From Bugula neritina (lineage: Eukaryota; Bryozoa; Gymnolaemata; Cheilostomatida; Bugulidae): DNA of 64,000 bases. The notes below the pieces were generated by a model. It was not told where the DNA came from. It was given only the letters and a program-made list of their open reading frames with translations, and made no database searches. The translations under genes and the position numbers were made by a program. The stretch covers positions 11,947,081 to 12,011,080 of the forward strand of contig OZ037767.1 of NCBI GenBank assembly GCA_964035545.1, written 5' to 3'. Numbering within the stretch: position 1 is the stretch's first letter; every line of letters starts with the position of its first letter. Below, piece by piece: positions 25,805 through 40,600 of this stretch.

Positions 25805-28800
25805 GAGAGCTGAAAGTGTTGAAAATGAGTGACTACTTCAAATAAGGAAGACTCAACATTACTCTCTTCTGTATGCTTATAATCAACTCTTCTAGGAAGA
25901 AAACTTCCTCCTTTCCGTAACCTCTGCAGCTCGTGTGGACTCCCTGCACAATAGTCACGCTCTTTCCAGATCAGCGGAGTCGGTCGAGTCTCCGTCTGTG
26001 ATAGACTCCATGTTTGACAGTATTTCATATACTAAGGTGTGTGATACAGTCTACATATATTTGACTGTATTTCAATAAATCTTAGGAATTATATATATGA
26101 CAAGCTTAGTGGTGCTTATCATTATAATATAATTCATCATAATAAATGTTCAGTGATTGAGTTTTGAAGATTGTTTTAAGTTTCTAATGCTATATAATTT
26201 TGACACATATAAGAACAAAAAAAAAAGTGTTTGGCAATAACATATATATAGTATCGGTTAGCCATAGCCAACTCAATGACATATGTATTTCTCTATTGGG
26301 ATGATGCTTGTATGTCTGGTTGTCAATCAGTCTACAACTACGTCAGGAATTTATACTTGTGTTTCCTGTTGTTACTACGATGTGTTACTATTGTAACTAC
26401 TATGATGCGTTACTGTTGCTACTATTTTATAGTTTAGCTTCACAGCTTACTCATTATGTTGGTATATTCATAGCCTAAAATATTCCCCTGTATTTTTCTC
26501 TACATTCTGATAAACTAAAGACTGTTGTAATAACCAACACATCAGCCCTTTCTATACATATCCAGTGATCCTCCTGTCTAATATTACAATTTTACAAGGA
26601 GTTGTTGTTCACTGACAGGGTGCTGCTATATTACGGATGTTAGACTCGTTTGTTACTCGTAATGTTACACAAACTGCACTTCAAGACTACCTCAACACTC
26701 ACAAATATGGTAATGCTGAAGCAAGTGATCTCTGGGCTTCCTTTGACAAGGTAAGCTGCTCCTAATGTAGATATACTGAATCATCTAACAGTAGTATATG
26801 TGGAGCATACCGCCCCATCCCTGTTTTATGTTCCCATTACTCAAACCGAGGTAGTATTTTACTGGCATCTGGGAAAAACAAGTTACAGTTTAATTTTATT
26901 GTATGCTAGAATGATTGTTGCCGTAGGTAATAAGCTATATTCAAGGAATAATAGTATATAATATGTTTGAAAATGTTTACTCAATAATTTTTACCGAAAA
27001 CAATTCATGCACAGATTATGCATCATCATTTTGGGAACTTCCAAATGAAACCCTGTCAAGTTATTGGGGGGAACTCATTTAATGATCTCTTCTATGTGGT
27101 ATAAAGCATTCTGAACAAAAGAAAAAGAAAAACCTCTAGCTCGAAGCATTAAAAATATTGTGGGCAAGCCAAAGGTTTACTTTGAATTTGAATAACTTGA
27201 AACAAGCACATTTGATAAAAGTAAATTTTAGACAAAATTATTCTGTAATAGGCTTAATGCCATGCTAATCAAAATATTTCATTTAACGTCTTGGGGTATA
27301 AACACTGCCACCCAGTGATATCCTGGCTTTTCTGAAGTATGATAGTTGAATATTATTGAAAAAAAAAGAAAACTTGGTCTGCATAAATTTGTCTAGTGGG
27401 CGAACTTGATCAAATCTCTTTGACAAATACGATTCTTTGCTCGAAACTTCCAACAAGTGAAGAGCGTGCATGGATGTTGAAGCTTGCGCTGCCACTCAAG
27501 TCTCATCAATCTTAAGCTGCATGTACACATGCTGATTTTTTATTAAAATCGGCCGATAAACTGTCTGACGATTTTTTAGGATTTTTAATTTATCGGCCGG
27601 TTTTGCTTTTAGCCGATTTTTGAAGCGACATACAGAATTGAGCATGTTCAATTTTTCGCCGATTTTCTGTTGAACCAGCCAATCAAAAGGTGGCAAAAAA
27701 TCATGACAGCGAGCGAAATTGTTGAAATACAACCAGTAAGTAATTAATACGTTGCTATCACTACTATACGTCATTTATGAAATACAATTAATTAAAATAA
27801 CTATAAATAGCAATAGTAGTAATAACAACGCATTGGTTGTTGTGTAACTTTGAGAAAGTTAGTTTCACTTTCATGGAAAATCCTTAAATATTGCTCTGTT
27901 TTTAAATAGAAAATTAGTATTATTCTTAACTTTTACTAATGTATAATATAATTTATGACTTGTAGTTTATATGTTGTTTTTTATATTCATGTAACCAGTA
28001 TTAGTATAAATATCTCAACTTTACAATTTAAATATTTTCTTAGAGAACAGATTTGCTGTGATCTAGAATTTTCATTACCTATATAAACAATAACGCTTGA
28101 GTTGAACTTCTAGTTTTAAACTTATATCAACTTACATCAATGGTGACATCGCGCTAGACCGCCTAGTGGCATAAGGGGTGCGCCTTAGTTTTTGGTTATG
28201 GTTGAGCAGTAGAGTAATATTTTTTAACAGTGTATCAAATCTCATATTGCTTCAAAGAGGGTGTTTCAACCCATTCAGTATTTTGTCATAAGCTTTCTTT
28301 GTTTTTATGCATTATTTCTTTAAATCCCGAATCGTGCGTAGGACGAAACTGTTGTAGAAGGAGTAACCAGTTGTGGAGATAGATCTAGGTTCATTTCTGG
28401 GCTGTGATCTGGTATGAATTGCTCCCTCAGTTTGTTTTATAACTTCGTCATAGGTACCGCAGAGTACGGGATGGGCATCTTCTTCCGCTATAATATTCAG
28501 CAGCAGTTTAATTCTGCTGTTTTGGCGTCTTTCACTAAGCAGTTCCAGTCGGAGCTCCTCTCTGGCTTCCGTAACGCCTCTTCTGCCTTTCAGGTCACTA
28601 ATCATTTTTCTCGCTAGCTTTCGCTTCATTCTAGGTTTCTTCATATTTGCTAGCTTCTCTTGCTCAAGTTGCAGTTTGACTGGTGTATTTGTAAGTATTT
28701 GGGATTTTGATTTTTTTCGATAGGTGTTGTGTTTTCGTGGCAGCGCTTTACTAAAAGGTCTGATTTCTTCTGTAGTAGGATGTTGTTTAGTGGTGATATG

Positions 28801-31800
28801 TACCTCACTTGTAGAAAAGCCATTTGGAGTAAGCCTGTGTGCTGATGGCTGTGATGTACTTGATCGGCCAGGTCCGGGACTGTTCAGCGGCTCACCAATG
28901 TTGGGATCAGGCCGATCTGTGACAGCTGATAGGAGAAACTCATCTTCTCCAAAAATATCCGGGTTAAATGGATAAATTCCTGCAACGAAAAATCCTGATG
29001 TTATGTTGCATGGTGTAAAAGCTTTTGGATAAGCATCCCTAAGAAGACCACCGACATCATTAATAGAGATAGTGCGACCAGGATGGTTCAACATCCATCT
29101 AGAACAGGCGTCCTTGTAATATCTTTTCAATGGGCCGTAAACAGACCTGTCCAGAGGTTGGAGCTTATGGCTGCAATGCGGGGGAAATGTGAGTAAAATC
29201 ACTCCATTTTCTTTCGCATAATTGATGGCTACAATTGACAAATGACTCATATGGTTGTCTAGTAGCAGAAAGGCAGGCTTTTCTAAAGAGCATCTAGTTG
29301 ACTCCACAAAGTGCTTCAACCACTGTTGAAATATCTCTTTGTTAACCCAACCAGATATTTGGGCTGTTCCAGTTGAGCCAGGTGGAGCCCCACTTAGCAT
29401 AGAATCTTTGAAGTGAACTCGTGGGAACACTATGAATGGCGGTATAGACCCACCCTGGGCATTAATACAACCCACAAGTGTAGTGAGAGTACCCCTTTCG
29501 GTCAACCTGCTTTAAGTTTTTTTTCGTCAGGATCTTTTCAGGCCTATGGACGGTGATCAAAGCAGTTTCATCCACGTTATATATATCACTGACTGAATCT
29601 ATATTTCTTGAGAACAGATTGAAGGTTCTCAAAAAAACGCTGATACATTGCTCTTGTTAAAACTCGGAGCCCAAGCAAGGTTTGTCGCCCCCGGTGTTCT
29701 AACCGATAAAGTGGGGTGAAGCTTTTTAAATTCATAGATCCAATCCTCTCCTGAAATAAAAGTTATAATCGGTAACCACTAGGTACAATTACCTAGCAAG
29801 TGGGAAGCATACATAAAGTATCTTGATTTATCTGCTTCCTAGTGGTAAAACGTAAATGATGACCATCAATTTACATTATATTGGTGAATAGCCTTATTCC
29901 CAACATTAATATTTGTGTTTATGTACCTGCACATGTTTCAAAATTTATATTCCAAACTTTGGTGTTAGAATTTATTCTTTCAAACTGTTCTCTTGTTCTT
30001 CAGTAAACACTTTTTAGTGACCATGTTGAGGTTGAAAAGATAATAATATGTTGCCATTGGGTGCATTCCTTCTTTTTGCGATAGCTCGATACAAGGTGGC
30101 TCTATGCATACCAATCATTGCAGAAGCTTTCCTAATGGACATAGTGTTGTTCACACATTCAACTGCGTCAGCAATGGTGGAATCATCTGGTCTAGTTCTT
30201 TTAGTTGGCTTTCTATTTCTCACCATAGTGCTACTGTACTAAAATTAGAATAGAAGTCTCACAATATAATGTTACAGACAATATTTTATATTTAGGGGGC
30301 TGATTGAGACATGTCTCAACCAGCCCCCCTCCAGTGCGTCTCAATCAGCCCCAATGGGTACTTTTGTGAACATGATGGTGCTATAAAAATTTGCATAGGT
30401 ATTTTATTTATATTAACACTAATATGCTTAATACTGACTTGTGAGAACATATTTACTTGAAAACTAGTGCACATTGCAAATATTTTAATAACAACACAAT
30501 TTATCAAAGTATTCAAAAATTTACGTTTTACCTAATAGAACAACTTTAACTCACCAATCCCTTGGACTTGCTCCTAGATTCCTAATTTCGAGATGGATGA
30601 CAAAGCATGGTGTTTCCTGTCACGTGACCAAAATATTTAGTTTCTAAAGAAAGACAATTTCAAAAAATTCAAAGTCTCAATGTGCCCCACTGTTCAATGT
30701 GCCCCCACCCCACCCACCCCCCCCTATTTGCAGTTGTCAGTGTGTTCTAAGGTTATATTGTTCATAGTCTATTCAGGGACTAGTCTGCGGGCTTGAAAGG
30801 CAATGACTACATTTAGTAACATTAAAGCTCATTTCTCATCTGCCAGCCCACTCAGCTAGCAAATCCAGATTTGCCTGAAATCTCCTTTCATCCTCTGTGT
30901 TGTTTGCGACTTGATACATAAGGATATCATCAGCAAACAGCCCAACAGAGCAATCAACTTGGCTAGGAAGGTCATTTATATATACAAGAAATAGCACAGG
31001 GCCTAACGCCGATCCCTGTGGAACACGTAATGTCACAGGAAGAGAGCTAAATTTAGTACCATTGAGAATTACTGATTGTGATCTGTTACATAAAAAGTCA
31101 TGGATCCAGTCAGGTAGATAACTATCAACTTCTGAGATGGCTGCCAGTTTTGCCATCAACAGTGAATGCGGAACACGATCAAAAGCCTTTGATAAGTCGA
31201 GAACAGCGGCATGAACACTCGACTTTTTATCAGTAGCTGCTATAATCTCATGAAGAGTAGAACGTATTTAAGTTTCGCAAGTTATTTCTTGTCTGATTCC
31301 ATGCTGCCTTTTATGCAGCCAGCCATCAATCTTACCTAGAGAGTTTCTGAGCACAATATGCTCAAGCAGCATACAGAGAATACTTGTTAAGAAGATCGGT
31401 CGATAGTTTTTTGAGTCATGTTTACTTCCCTTTTTGAAAATCGGTGTAGCATGAGCAATCTTCCATTCAGATGGCAGTTTGCCATGTTTGAGGGATTTGT
31501 TGAAGATGCGAGACAAACAGCCTGCGGTCTGCTCGATATCCAGTGTTAGGTCTTCCTTCTTTAATCCATCGGGACCTGGGGCTTTTCCTGGCTTCAGGTT
31601 GTGTGGCAGCTTAATTACTCCGTGTGCATCTATCTCTCCACAGCTTGAGTTATGTGTAGATGGACTTTGACTGTTAAAAATGTGGGTTTTATTGAACTGA
31701 TTGTGCAAGTGGGAGTTTAGTATTTTGGAACTGGTGATAGGGTCGTTAGTGATGTTGCCGTCTGGGGTAAGTAGCGAGATTTTTTGTTTTGGTTTGGAGC

Positions 31801-34568
31801 CATTGTGGTGTCCGTAGAACGGCCTGCTGTTGCCCTGTAGCAACAGATTGCACAGGCGGTTTTCGACATGTTTTCTTGGTTACGGTGAAGTATTTTTTAG
31901 CTTCTCTTCTTTTGCTTCTGTATAGCTTCTCACTGGTTGCATCATTTTTATTCTTCCTCCATTTATTGTACAGCTGCAACTCTGTTTGGATTTCTTGACG
32001 CCAGGTAGCATTCTCAACATGCGCATTGGCACCGACTGTGAATGTCATGGCATTGTTGTCTAGCAGATAGTTCTGCAATGCACAGCATGCCATTACGATG
32101 TTGTCTAACCTGTCCGGCTGCAAATTATTTGGCTGCGGGATTATCCGCCACATAGCCACGAGTCTACCAAATATGTTTGCTATATGATTAAAATCAAATA
32201 TTGAAATTGGTAAACAAATCATTTCTCCAGTCTAACTTTACTGAATGTATTCCATAATTGTAATTAAAAAAGTCTTTGCATACCAACAGTTCTCCTGGCT
32301 CGACTGGGCCTCTAATTGAACACCAGTTTATCGTTGCAGAGTAGGCCACGGGACCTTGCATATGGCTTCATCATATACTTCTTAAGCGGAAATGCCTCGT
32401 CTGACACGAAGTGGTAGGGTACAGGGCTATCAGTGTATGGCAAGCATACATCTGGGAAGTGTGCCTGGTCACTCTCAAGTAATTCTTTCAGAGGCGACTC
32501 TCCATATGCATGTGTCTGAAATTCTGCTATTGGCCCCAACGTTCATGTAGATGAACCTACAAAGTATCAGATGCTGTCATTTTTTGAAACGATCATGTCT
32601 GTACTCTGAATTTGATCAAAATGAATCTGGGGTTGAAGATTAATTTTTGCATTCAAGAGACGAAGTAAGAATGCATTAATTGCCTTTGATTTGCATCTGC
32701 TATAGTTTTTATAGTTGTGGAATGCCGAACCAGCAGACTTGGGTTTCATTATTCGCTAAAATAAACCACAAACACCACAAACTTGAAATACTCTGCGCCT
32801 TGAAAATTGCCTACAAATAACAATTTAACAGCAATTTTGTTATACATACAATATGCTTGCCGTCTAGAGATCCGATGCAGTTAGGATAGTTCTATCTAGC
32901 AAGGTAGTCCTTTTTTATTGCTCGCCATTCATCTGAGCTCTGTGGAAACCTTAGATGGGTTAGCTGAAGCACTTAATAGATTGCCGCACACATCTCATGT
33001 ACAATGTTGAATATTGTTTTTACACCTTCAATATGAAATGAAGAGCATAGAGTGCAGGAAAGGTGAGTCCGAGGATCAATGGCAGGCCGCATCTGAGTAT
33101 CTTGTTTTTTTGTTATTGGAGTGACTATTTCCAGCAGTTTGTCAAAGAGTGGCTCTGGCATCCGAAAGTAGTGAGTGAAAGTCCCTACCCTTCTCGAACT
33201 ATCATCATGTAGCAGCTTAGAAATTGTTGTATTCATTGCACCTATAATTTAAAATACAAACAGGAAGTAATTACACATTCCTATCACTATGATATTTAGG
33301 TGAGTTCAAAAAAATTGTAAAATGCTGTGTCTGTTTGACGATTCAGGTAGAGAACCTTTTTCCCTTAATTTAAAAGACATGTGTGATGTTCCGATACTTA
33401 GATGAATATGCACTTACAAAAAGCTCAGCAATAATGATCTCAATTTTATGATCAGTTTCATCCCTTTCTGTTTTTCAAAGTCTGTGTTGTTTCACTGAAG
33501 TTTAATAATGATGACAAGCCCTGGAATAAGAAAAAGCATCTGGTTTAATTGTTCAATTTAGTTGCCCAATGCAATCGAGAGTTTTACTCAATAATGCCTT
33601 TTTACTTACTATGGAAGCTAATCAGACTTCTCAGGCTCAGTGCCGCAAATATATTATAACGAAAATATGAAAATGAATTTTAAAACATAGAGAATTGTGT
33701 CAATATAGTGTACAATTTTCCCTTGGCAATAATATTAAAATTCCAGAATCCAAATTTTGATATACGCTTTATATACCAAGGCTCTGGTCTACCACTAGTA
33801 AATTATATTTTTATAGCTTTTCAAATTGTAGGACCTGTCACATATATAATATATCACCATCTATTTAATGATATTCGAAACAACAGAAATCGCTTGTTCA
33901 CAAGCGTAAATAAAAGCCCAATCAATAGTTACTTGAACTATATACATAAGCAAAAAGTGCAACCTAGGCTATCCAGCTAGGTATTTTGCAGATTGTGCAG
34001 AGATTTACGCATGCCTGGCCAGATACCAAGCTGCTCCTTACGAAAAGGCAGATACATTTTTTATTCCCTTTCATAATCCTAATGAAATTTAATTTGATAT
34101 TGCTATTGAATTTTGTTATTTTATATAGAAAATTTACATGGAATATTACTACTAATATAAATTAAATGCATGTTTCATCATTTTTATATGATAATGATAC
34201 TGATTCTATTTTAGCAAGAATTCAACTCGAATTGTAAGACAATAGCATGAACTATAAATATATAACATAATTATGCTTAAGAAAACTTAACCTTAAACTT
34301 GATGAAAGTAAGGCTAAGTTTAAAGCTTATTTGCTAGCTGCTCTAAAGCCTTTGGAAGCTTATCTTTTTATTTTCAGCTTTTTTTCTTGGTATTTGGAAA
34401 GCATGAGTCTTGATTTTTTTCTTCAGTGTTTGTGCTTCTAGGTCCTCACTCAATTCAGAATCTATTACTCCCATTGGATTCACAATGGTTCTTTGTCAAA
34501 AGCTTCTTTACAATGAGAAACATATCAGAAACTGCTCTGGGAGGAGTGTCTGTTTGTTCATTTCATCA

Positions 34569-34656
<88 letters not shown>

Positions 34657-37600
34657 TAAGTCAAAGAATACAAGGGATCACCCAAAGGAGGTAATGATGA
34701 GGCCCAATGGTGTGCCATAGCAGAGGCTAGTGAAAGCGCAGGGCCTAAAATGGGTAACAATTAGCAGTTAAGTCAGTCAAGTTATGTGAATGAAGTTAAG
34801 TCAGTTAAGTCATATCTCTCCGGCAAAAAGGCAAAATCTCTCACCCGCCCTAAATGCACCGGGATTAGGCTGATTTTTAAGCTCAGGTTTTAACCTGTTC
34901 CACAGTGCTGACTCCCGATAACATGTAAAATTAGAGATATATATACATGTAAATAAAAATGCAATAATCTTGATTCGAGTTTATACATATGTGTTATTTT
35001 GAAATTGTTGTAATATGTTCTTATTGGATCATGGCCTGGCTTTTAATTGTAAGTCAAGGACTGTTTATACTTCCTCTTAATGTAATTGAATCTGCTTTTT
35101 TTACGGCAATTGAAGTAAATCTAAAATTATAAATAATATAAATTTTAGTTTCAAGACTGTGTATAAACATAATCAAAGCAGTTATTTGATTATACTTTTT
35201 TTCCAAGTGGGCAGCCATGTTCTTGAAAACTATTGACTTTTCTACGTTGTTTTTGGCCTGTGTTATTTGTTGCTTACTATAGTTCTGCCACCACCACCAC
35301 AGCAGCATATGGGTTGGTGGGTCTTAGTGGGTGTGAGCAACAAACACTGTTATCAGCAAACATCACTTCACTCACTATAATTTTCTGTGTCCCTCTTCTA
35401 GATTTGTACTTGTCGACTGGCTTGTTTCAAAATGTAGCATATCAATGAATAGTTCTTCTACCTCCCAATAGTCATAATTTGTTAAATTCTTTTTTCGTAA
35501 ATAGCTCCTGTCGTGGATAAGGTCGCATAATCCAGGTTCTTAATGGAAAGGCTTCATCAGCCCCAAACTGGTATGACAAAGGGAGTTGGAAAATCTTGAG
35601 GTGATTCATCATGGAGCAGTGAGTGATGACCTGTAAATACATCAGCATACATGGCATTACATGTAAAAACATGATTGTTTCACAAATTGTAAAATTTTAT
35701 CATTAAGTTTTTGTTTCTTTAAAATATGAAACAGAATACAATTATTTAACATGAAGCAAAGCATTTTGAAAACTGAAGGCTTTATATACTCCTGCATCAC
35801 TCCAACACCCAGGTTGATCAGCATCAATAAATGTGAATTTCATCTTGGCATCCCAACTAGCCATAAGATTGATTGAGTGAAATTGTTTGTAGTGGAAGAA
35901 ATTGGAGTCTTGATTTAATATGGCCTGAGTTTTTATATGCTTTCCATCCAAAGCTTTTGCAAACATAATGCCATCATACACCATCGAACAATTACAATAC
36001 AATAAATTTAAATGTCTTTCTCCTTTCAATAAAATTTTTTTTTACAACTTGAGTAATAGATTTTGATAATGGTGTTGATATTCAGCTGGCATAAAAGTTT
36101 TAAACTTGGAAAAAACTAATGAAGAAAAGTTATGTTGACCTTCGGTTGAATTGAAGTTGACGAACTTATATTGTGTTGGTGCTTATTTGCATGTGAAAGT
36201 TTCTAAGCTGTGGAAAATTTATTATATCTGCAAAAGTCTCTCTGATTTGGACCCATTCACGGGGAGTACTAGATGGTTTGAGGTAGATTGGAGACCTTTC
36301 ATCCCAAATCGCATGGCAAATATCTCAAACAAATATCACAAAAAGTTGTTTAACATTATTAAATAATAAATATATTTACTTGCCTATGGTCAATGTTCAA
36401 AATATGGTAAAAGGTATACTTTAATATTTCAAAGTAGTCATGATGACAATATTCTGGATTGGTTCCATTTCTAATCTCAGCAAACAAATCGTAGCAAGTA
36501 CATGTTTTTTTTTTCTATGTCTAAATTGAAACAAAGTTAAGTTCCAGGTTCTCTAGCAGCCTTGGAGTTTCTAATTGCCTTTTCATGCTGGTGTTGCGAA
36601 TGAACAGCTGCCAATAACTTTTGCTGTCACTCACAATAAATTGCTTCCTTTCGCCCACCTACGCAAAACATGTTTGGATGCTTGATGATGCTACAATTTT
36701 ATTTAAATAAACCTGTTGTCACACCTTGTTTTTTCAAAGTAGACAATTCTTCTTTTTATGAATGATATAAGCCTAGCTCCATGCTGCTAACATCTTAGCT
36801 GTGAACTCCTTCGATGGTTTAAATTTCGATATAGCGTGTTCCAATGAAGTTATTCAATAACTGAAGGTCATCTAATATCACATGTGTTGTAGCACTAGTT
36901 CTATTTATGTAGCTCAGAAATTTCAAAATCATGAAATTTCGTTTTATTGTTTTAAGAAAATTAGTATGATCTATTTTTAAAAAGACATTTGTAAGACAAA
37001 TTAGGCTTCAGACAGTTTGTTTGAACCGTACCATTTTTTTCAAGAAAGGCTGTTGATTATTTTCAATAGCTCTCAAAATCTTGTGCTTCTCCATTCTCAC
37101 AAGATGATATCTTCGTATATTTAGAAAAGAGAACGTTCTTCCTGACGCCTCTTTTTTAGATTTGATTTGAAAGGAATAATGATATACCAAATACGAGATA
37201 AAGTGAAAAGTGGTATTCTCAGTCATTTATGCTTACTGTGAAGTATTACATTCTAAATAAAGCTCAGTTACTAGTTATGAGAGTAATCAACATACAAATG
37301 TGCCATTTGATTGAACTTTTGCAATCTGATATTCTATTGGTGCTATGGCTTTGTGGCCATCGATTTCTTTATTATCTATCATTTGCTTTTTTTGCATTTT
37401 CAGTCTCCTCACAAGAGTTTTCTATTTGATATTCCTTTGAGTTAACCATGATATTTTAGTTTTCCTCTTTGATGATATGGGGTGATTCAAAGTATGTTTG
37501 GCAATTTCACAACCTGGGAAACATGCCAATAAAATTTTTCTTTAAATAGATGTGTTCGATTTGCATATGCTTGTTTGCCTAATTTCTAGACTTGTGGGCC

Positions 37601-40600
37601 TGTTTGTTTTTTTGGTAGACCCAAATGGAAAGCAGCAAAGATTAAATAAAAAAATGATATTTGCATATCTTTACTACATAACTATATTTGAAATAAAAAC
37701 GGTAACTTGAAATGTGTAAACTCTATATAAAAAGTAAAATATCAGCAGTAGTAGCACTTGCACTAGTTCTCATCTGGTCTGAGTTTTTGAGAGCTAAATG
37801 ATTGGCATTCTTCCAGTTTGCTGACTCGCTTAGAGCTGTCCAATGTATGTCTTGGTTTTCTTTTAATGCTGATTTCACAACTTTTTCGTCAAACTTAGCC
37901 TGCCAGGTATGATATTTTTTTGCTTCTTTGCCTAAATTATCCAAATGACCTTTTCCTTTGTGTGTCACACTGACTTAGATTGCTTACATGCATAGAAAGC
38001 TACAAAGTCTTTGTCAATACTATCCTTCATTTGCAAGGTTGATGATCACTCTTCTCACCTTTTTAGGAACAGAGTCAATTGTCACAGCGTTTCACTTTGA
38101 ACCCATAGATAATTCGGCTGAGTAAATTGTTCTTTTTAACTTTTCTTTAACTGGTCTCATTACATTTGTAACGAAGTCACATACTATGGTAGCACTTATT
38201 TTTGCAGGTGCTTTTCTTTTTCAGTTTTCAAAAATTTCAAGAATCATTTGTCTTTGCCAGTGTGTGGGCAAATTTTAGGTTAGCATTGATCAAAATTATT
38301 AGTACGTTGTACAATGGTCTCAAGTCTAACAATTTTTCATTACCCATCACCTAATACACAACACATTATAGACGTTGAATTACTGTTTCTTTTTAATGCT
38401 GAGTTTACACCATTTTCATCAAATGTATAGTCAGTTAGCCTTTTAGTCAAAACTTTCTACTTTGTTTAAATTATCCAAATGATCTTTTCCTTTGTGTGTC
38501 ACACTGACTGAGATTGCTTAGATGCATAGAGAGCTGTAAGGTTTTTAATCATTCATTTCGTCATTGGCAGACTTAATTAATGCTTTTCTCACCCCTTTCG
38601 GGCAGAGTCAGATGTTGCAGCTTTCCTCTTTGGGGCAATCCGAAAACTTAGCTGAGTATGTGGTTTGTTAGAGCTTTTTTCAATTGATCCCATTAAATTT
38701 CTAACCAAGTCGCCTACTATGGTAGCGCTTTTTTCAATACGGCTTTTAAAAATTTCAAAGCATCATTTGTCTATGCTGGAGTGTCTGAACAAAATTTATT
38801 CGTTTCTCATTCCAAGTTTGCTAGTGCTTTTATGCATATTCGAAACATCTATTAAAGCTGTGCTTCTGTCTACTTGCTGCTGGCAGTTGTTTTAAATTAC
38901 CAAGTGAAAATATGACAAAAATGTTTTTCTTTTTTATTATGCCACCTAGTCTGCTTGCTTTTTTACAATATTCTTGAGCTGCTAAACCTACTGTACCTCT
39001 GAATCCTCTATTGAAATTTCCTACTTGAACGCCTAAACCAAAGTGTAGAAAAGTAAATTATGTGTAACAGTTCACACAGGAGCCCACTATGTTTTCCCCA
39101 TATCTATCTTGCTCTCAAATGAAGAAACTTGGTTTACTTGTTATAAAAGACGCAATTGTTAATTGTGGTTGCTTTCTAAGAAGGCCTATTGTGGAACTAC
39201 GATAATGGACCTCCTGACAGTTGGCTGGTTGTCAAGTCCGCAAACTAATCAGCCAGCCTGCAGCCACGTAGTTCGAGGTTTAGTATTTTTGCACCAATAT
39301 TCCAGCTGCTGAAACAATTGGATGATGAGCTGGCTTAGTTTCCCCTAGTACTTTGCCAGGTGAATAATTGTAAAGTGCCGTTGTCAATTCAGGTGCAATG
39401 TAGACTTGCCCTTGTAACCTACTGCAGAAGACACCATTCAAGAGAAATAGTAAAAAGTAAAAAGGCGTAAGCTCACTGCATCATACACTATTCAAAATCA
39501 TAGGAGCCGTTTGATAGTCCTTCTGGTACTTGAAAGTCATTGCAAAACTATATTTGCTTTACTAAAACTACAGATGAGGATCAAAGATGCCATGAGTATA
39601 CACATTTCAAATTTTAGATACCTGAATATAACACAAATTATGCATGTCTACCTATTCTAACTACCAAGATATTTTTATATATAGCTCATTTTACAGTGCC
39701 TACATCAATAGGATGAGCTTCTGTGTTTGATCAGTTATATACGTCAAATAAAGCTGAATTGGTGATTAAAATTAAAATGGTGTTTGTAAAAACCAAGTAT
39801 ATATACCATGATGTCATTTTAACAACTTTTCCCACCTTCTAATATTTCAATGTTGGTTGCAAATTTATAGTTTAAGCGTAATACTATATAAGGGCAGCTT
39901 ATGCAGCAAAAAAATTGTTTTGTTTTAGGATTAACTAATAGTTATTGCTCCCAAAAGCTGCAGTATTTCAAGATTGCTAAGTGATAAGGTGACTTGGTAA
40001 ATATATTTTAATAGTTTATTCTAAGCAGTATATGAAGAACAGATAATAAGTTATAGCAAGCATTCACTTTTAAAAAATGATGTTGGCAAGAGATGAGTAG
40101 GATGTCATATTGACTTAAACAGCGTAGTTGATTGCAAACGCAAGCCTTTAATCAAATATGAGGAATATTCCTATTTCAAGAACACCACTTATAATATTCC
40201 TGCCAATAGGTGCAGCTCTAGTTTAAGAAGTAAATAATTGGTTATTGCCTAGCCTTGTGGTGAATTATTACAAGTAGGCTCTGCGCAGACCACCCTTTGA
40301 TAGACCATATAAGGGAGATGAGACCACCTTGTGATCATGTTATTATCTTTCTACTGAGGATGACCTTATCTATCCTGTGAAAGGCATGCATTGTTTTAAT
40401 ATGTCTCCAAAGATAGAATTTACGAGAAACACACAATTACAACTATGACGTGCAAAACTTGGCACAGTTTGTCATACAGTGACAAAAACATTTTTGGTTC
40501 TTTCAAACATTATGCTCATTGTTGTCAAGTCGCTGGCCTGTATTGTCTTTCCTAAGACTATTCGCAAGCGCTCTCGCAATCTTTATCTCAGTATGTAATA

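Noticed and set aside
33708-33980. 90-codon plus-strand frame resembling a membrane protein
   Set aside because: It starts with GTG, has no recognisable motif and lies in transposon-rich intron; likely chance.
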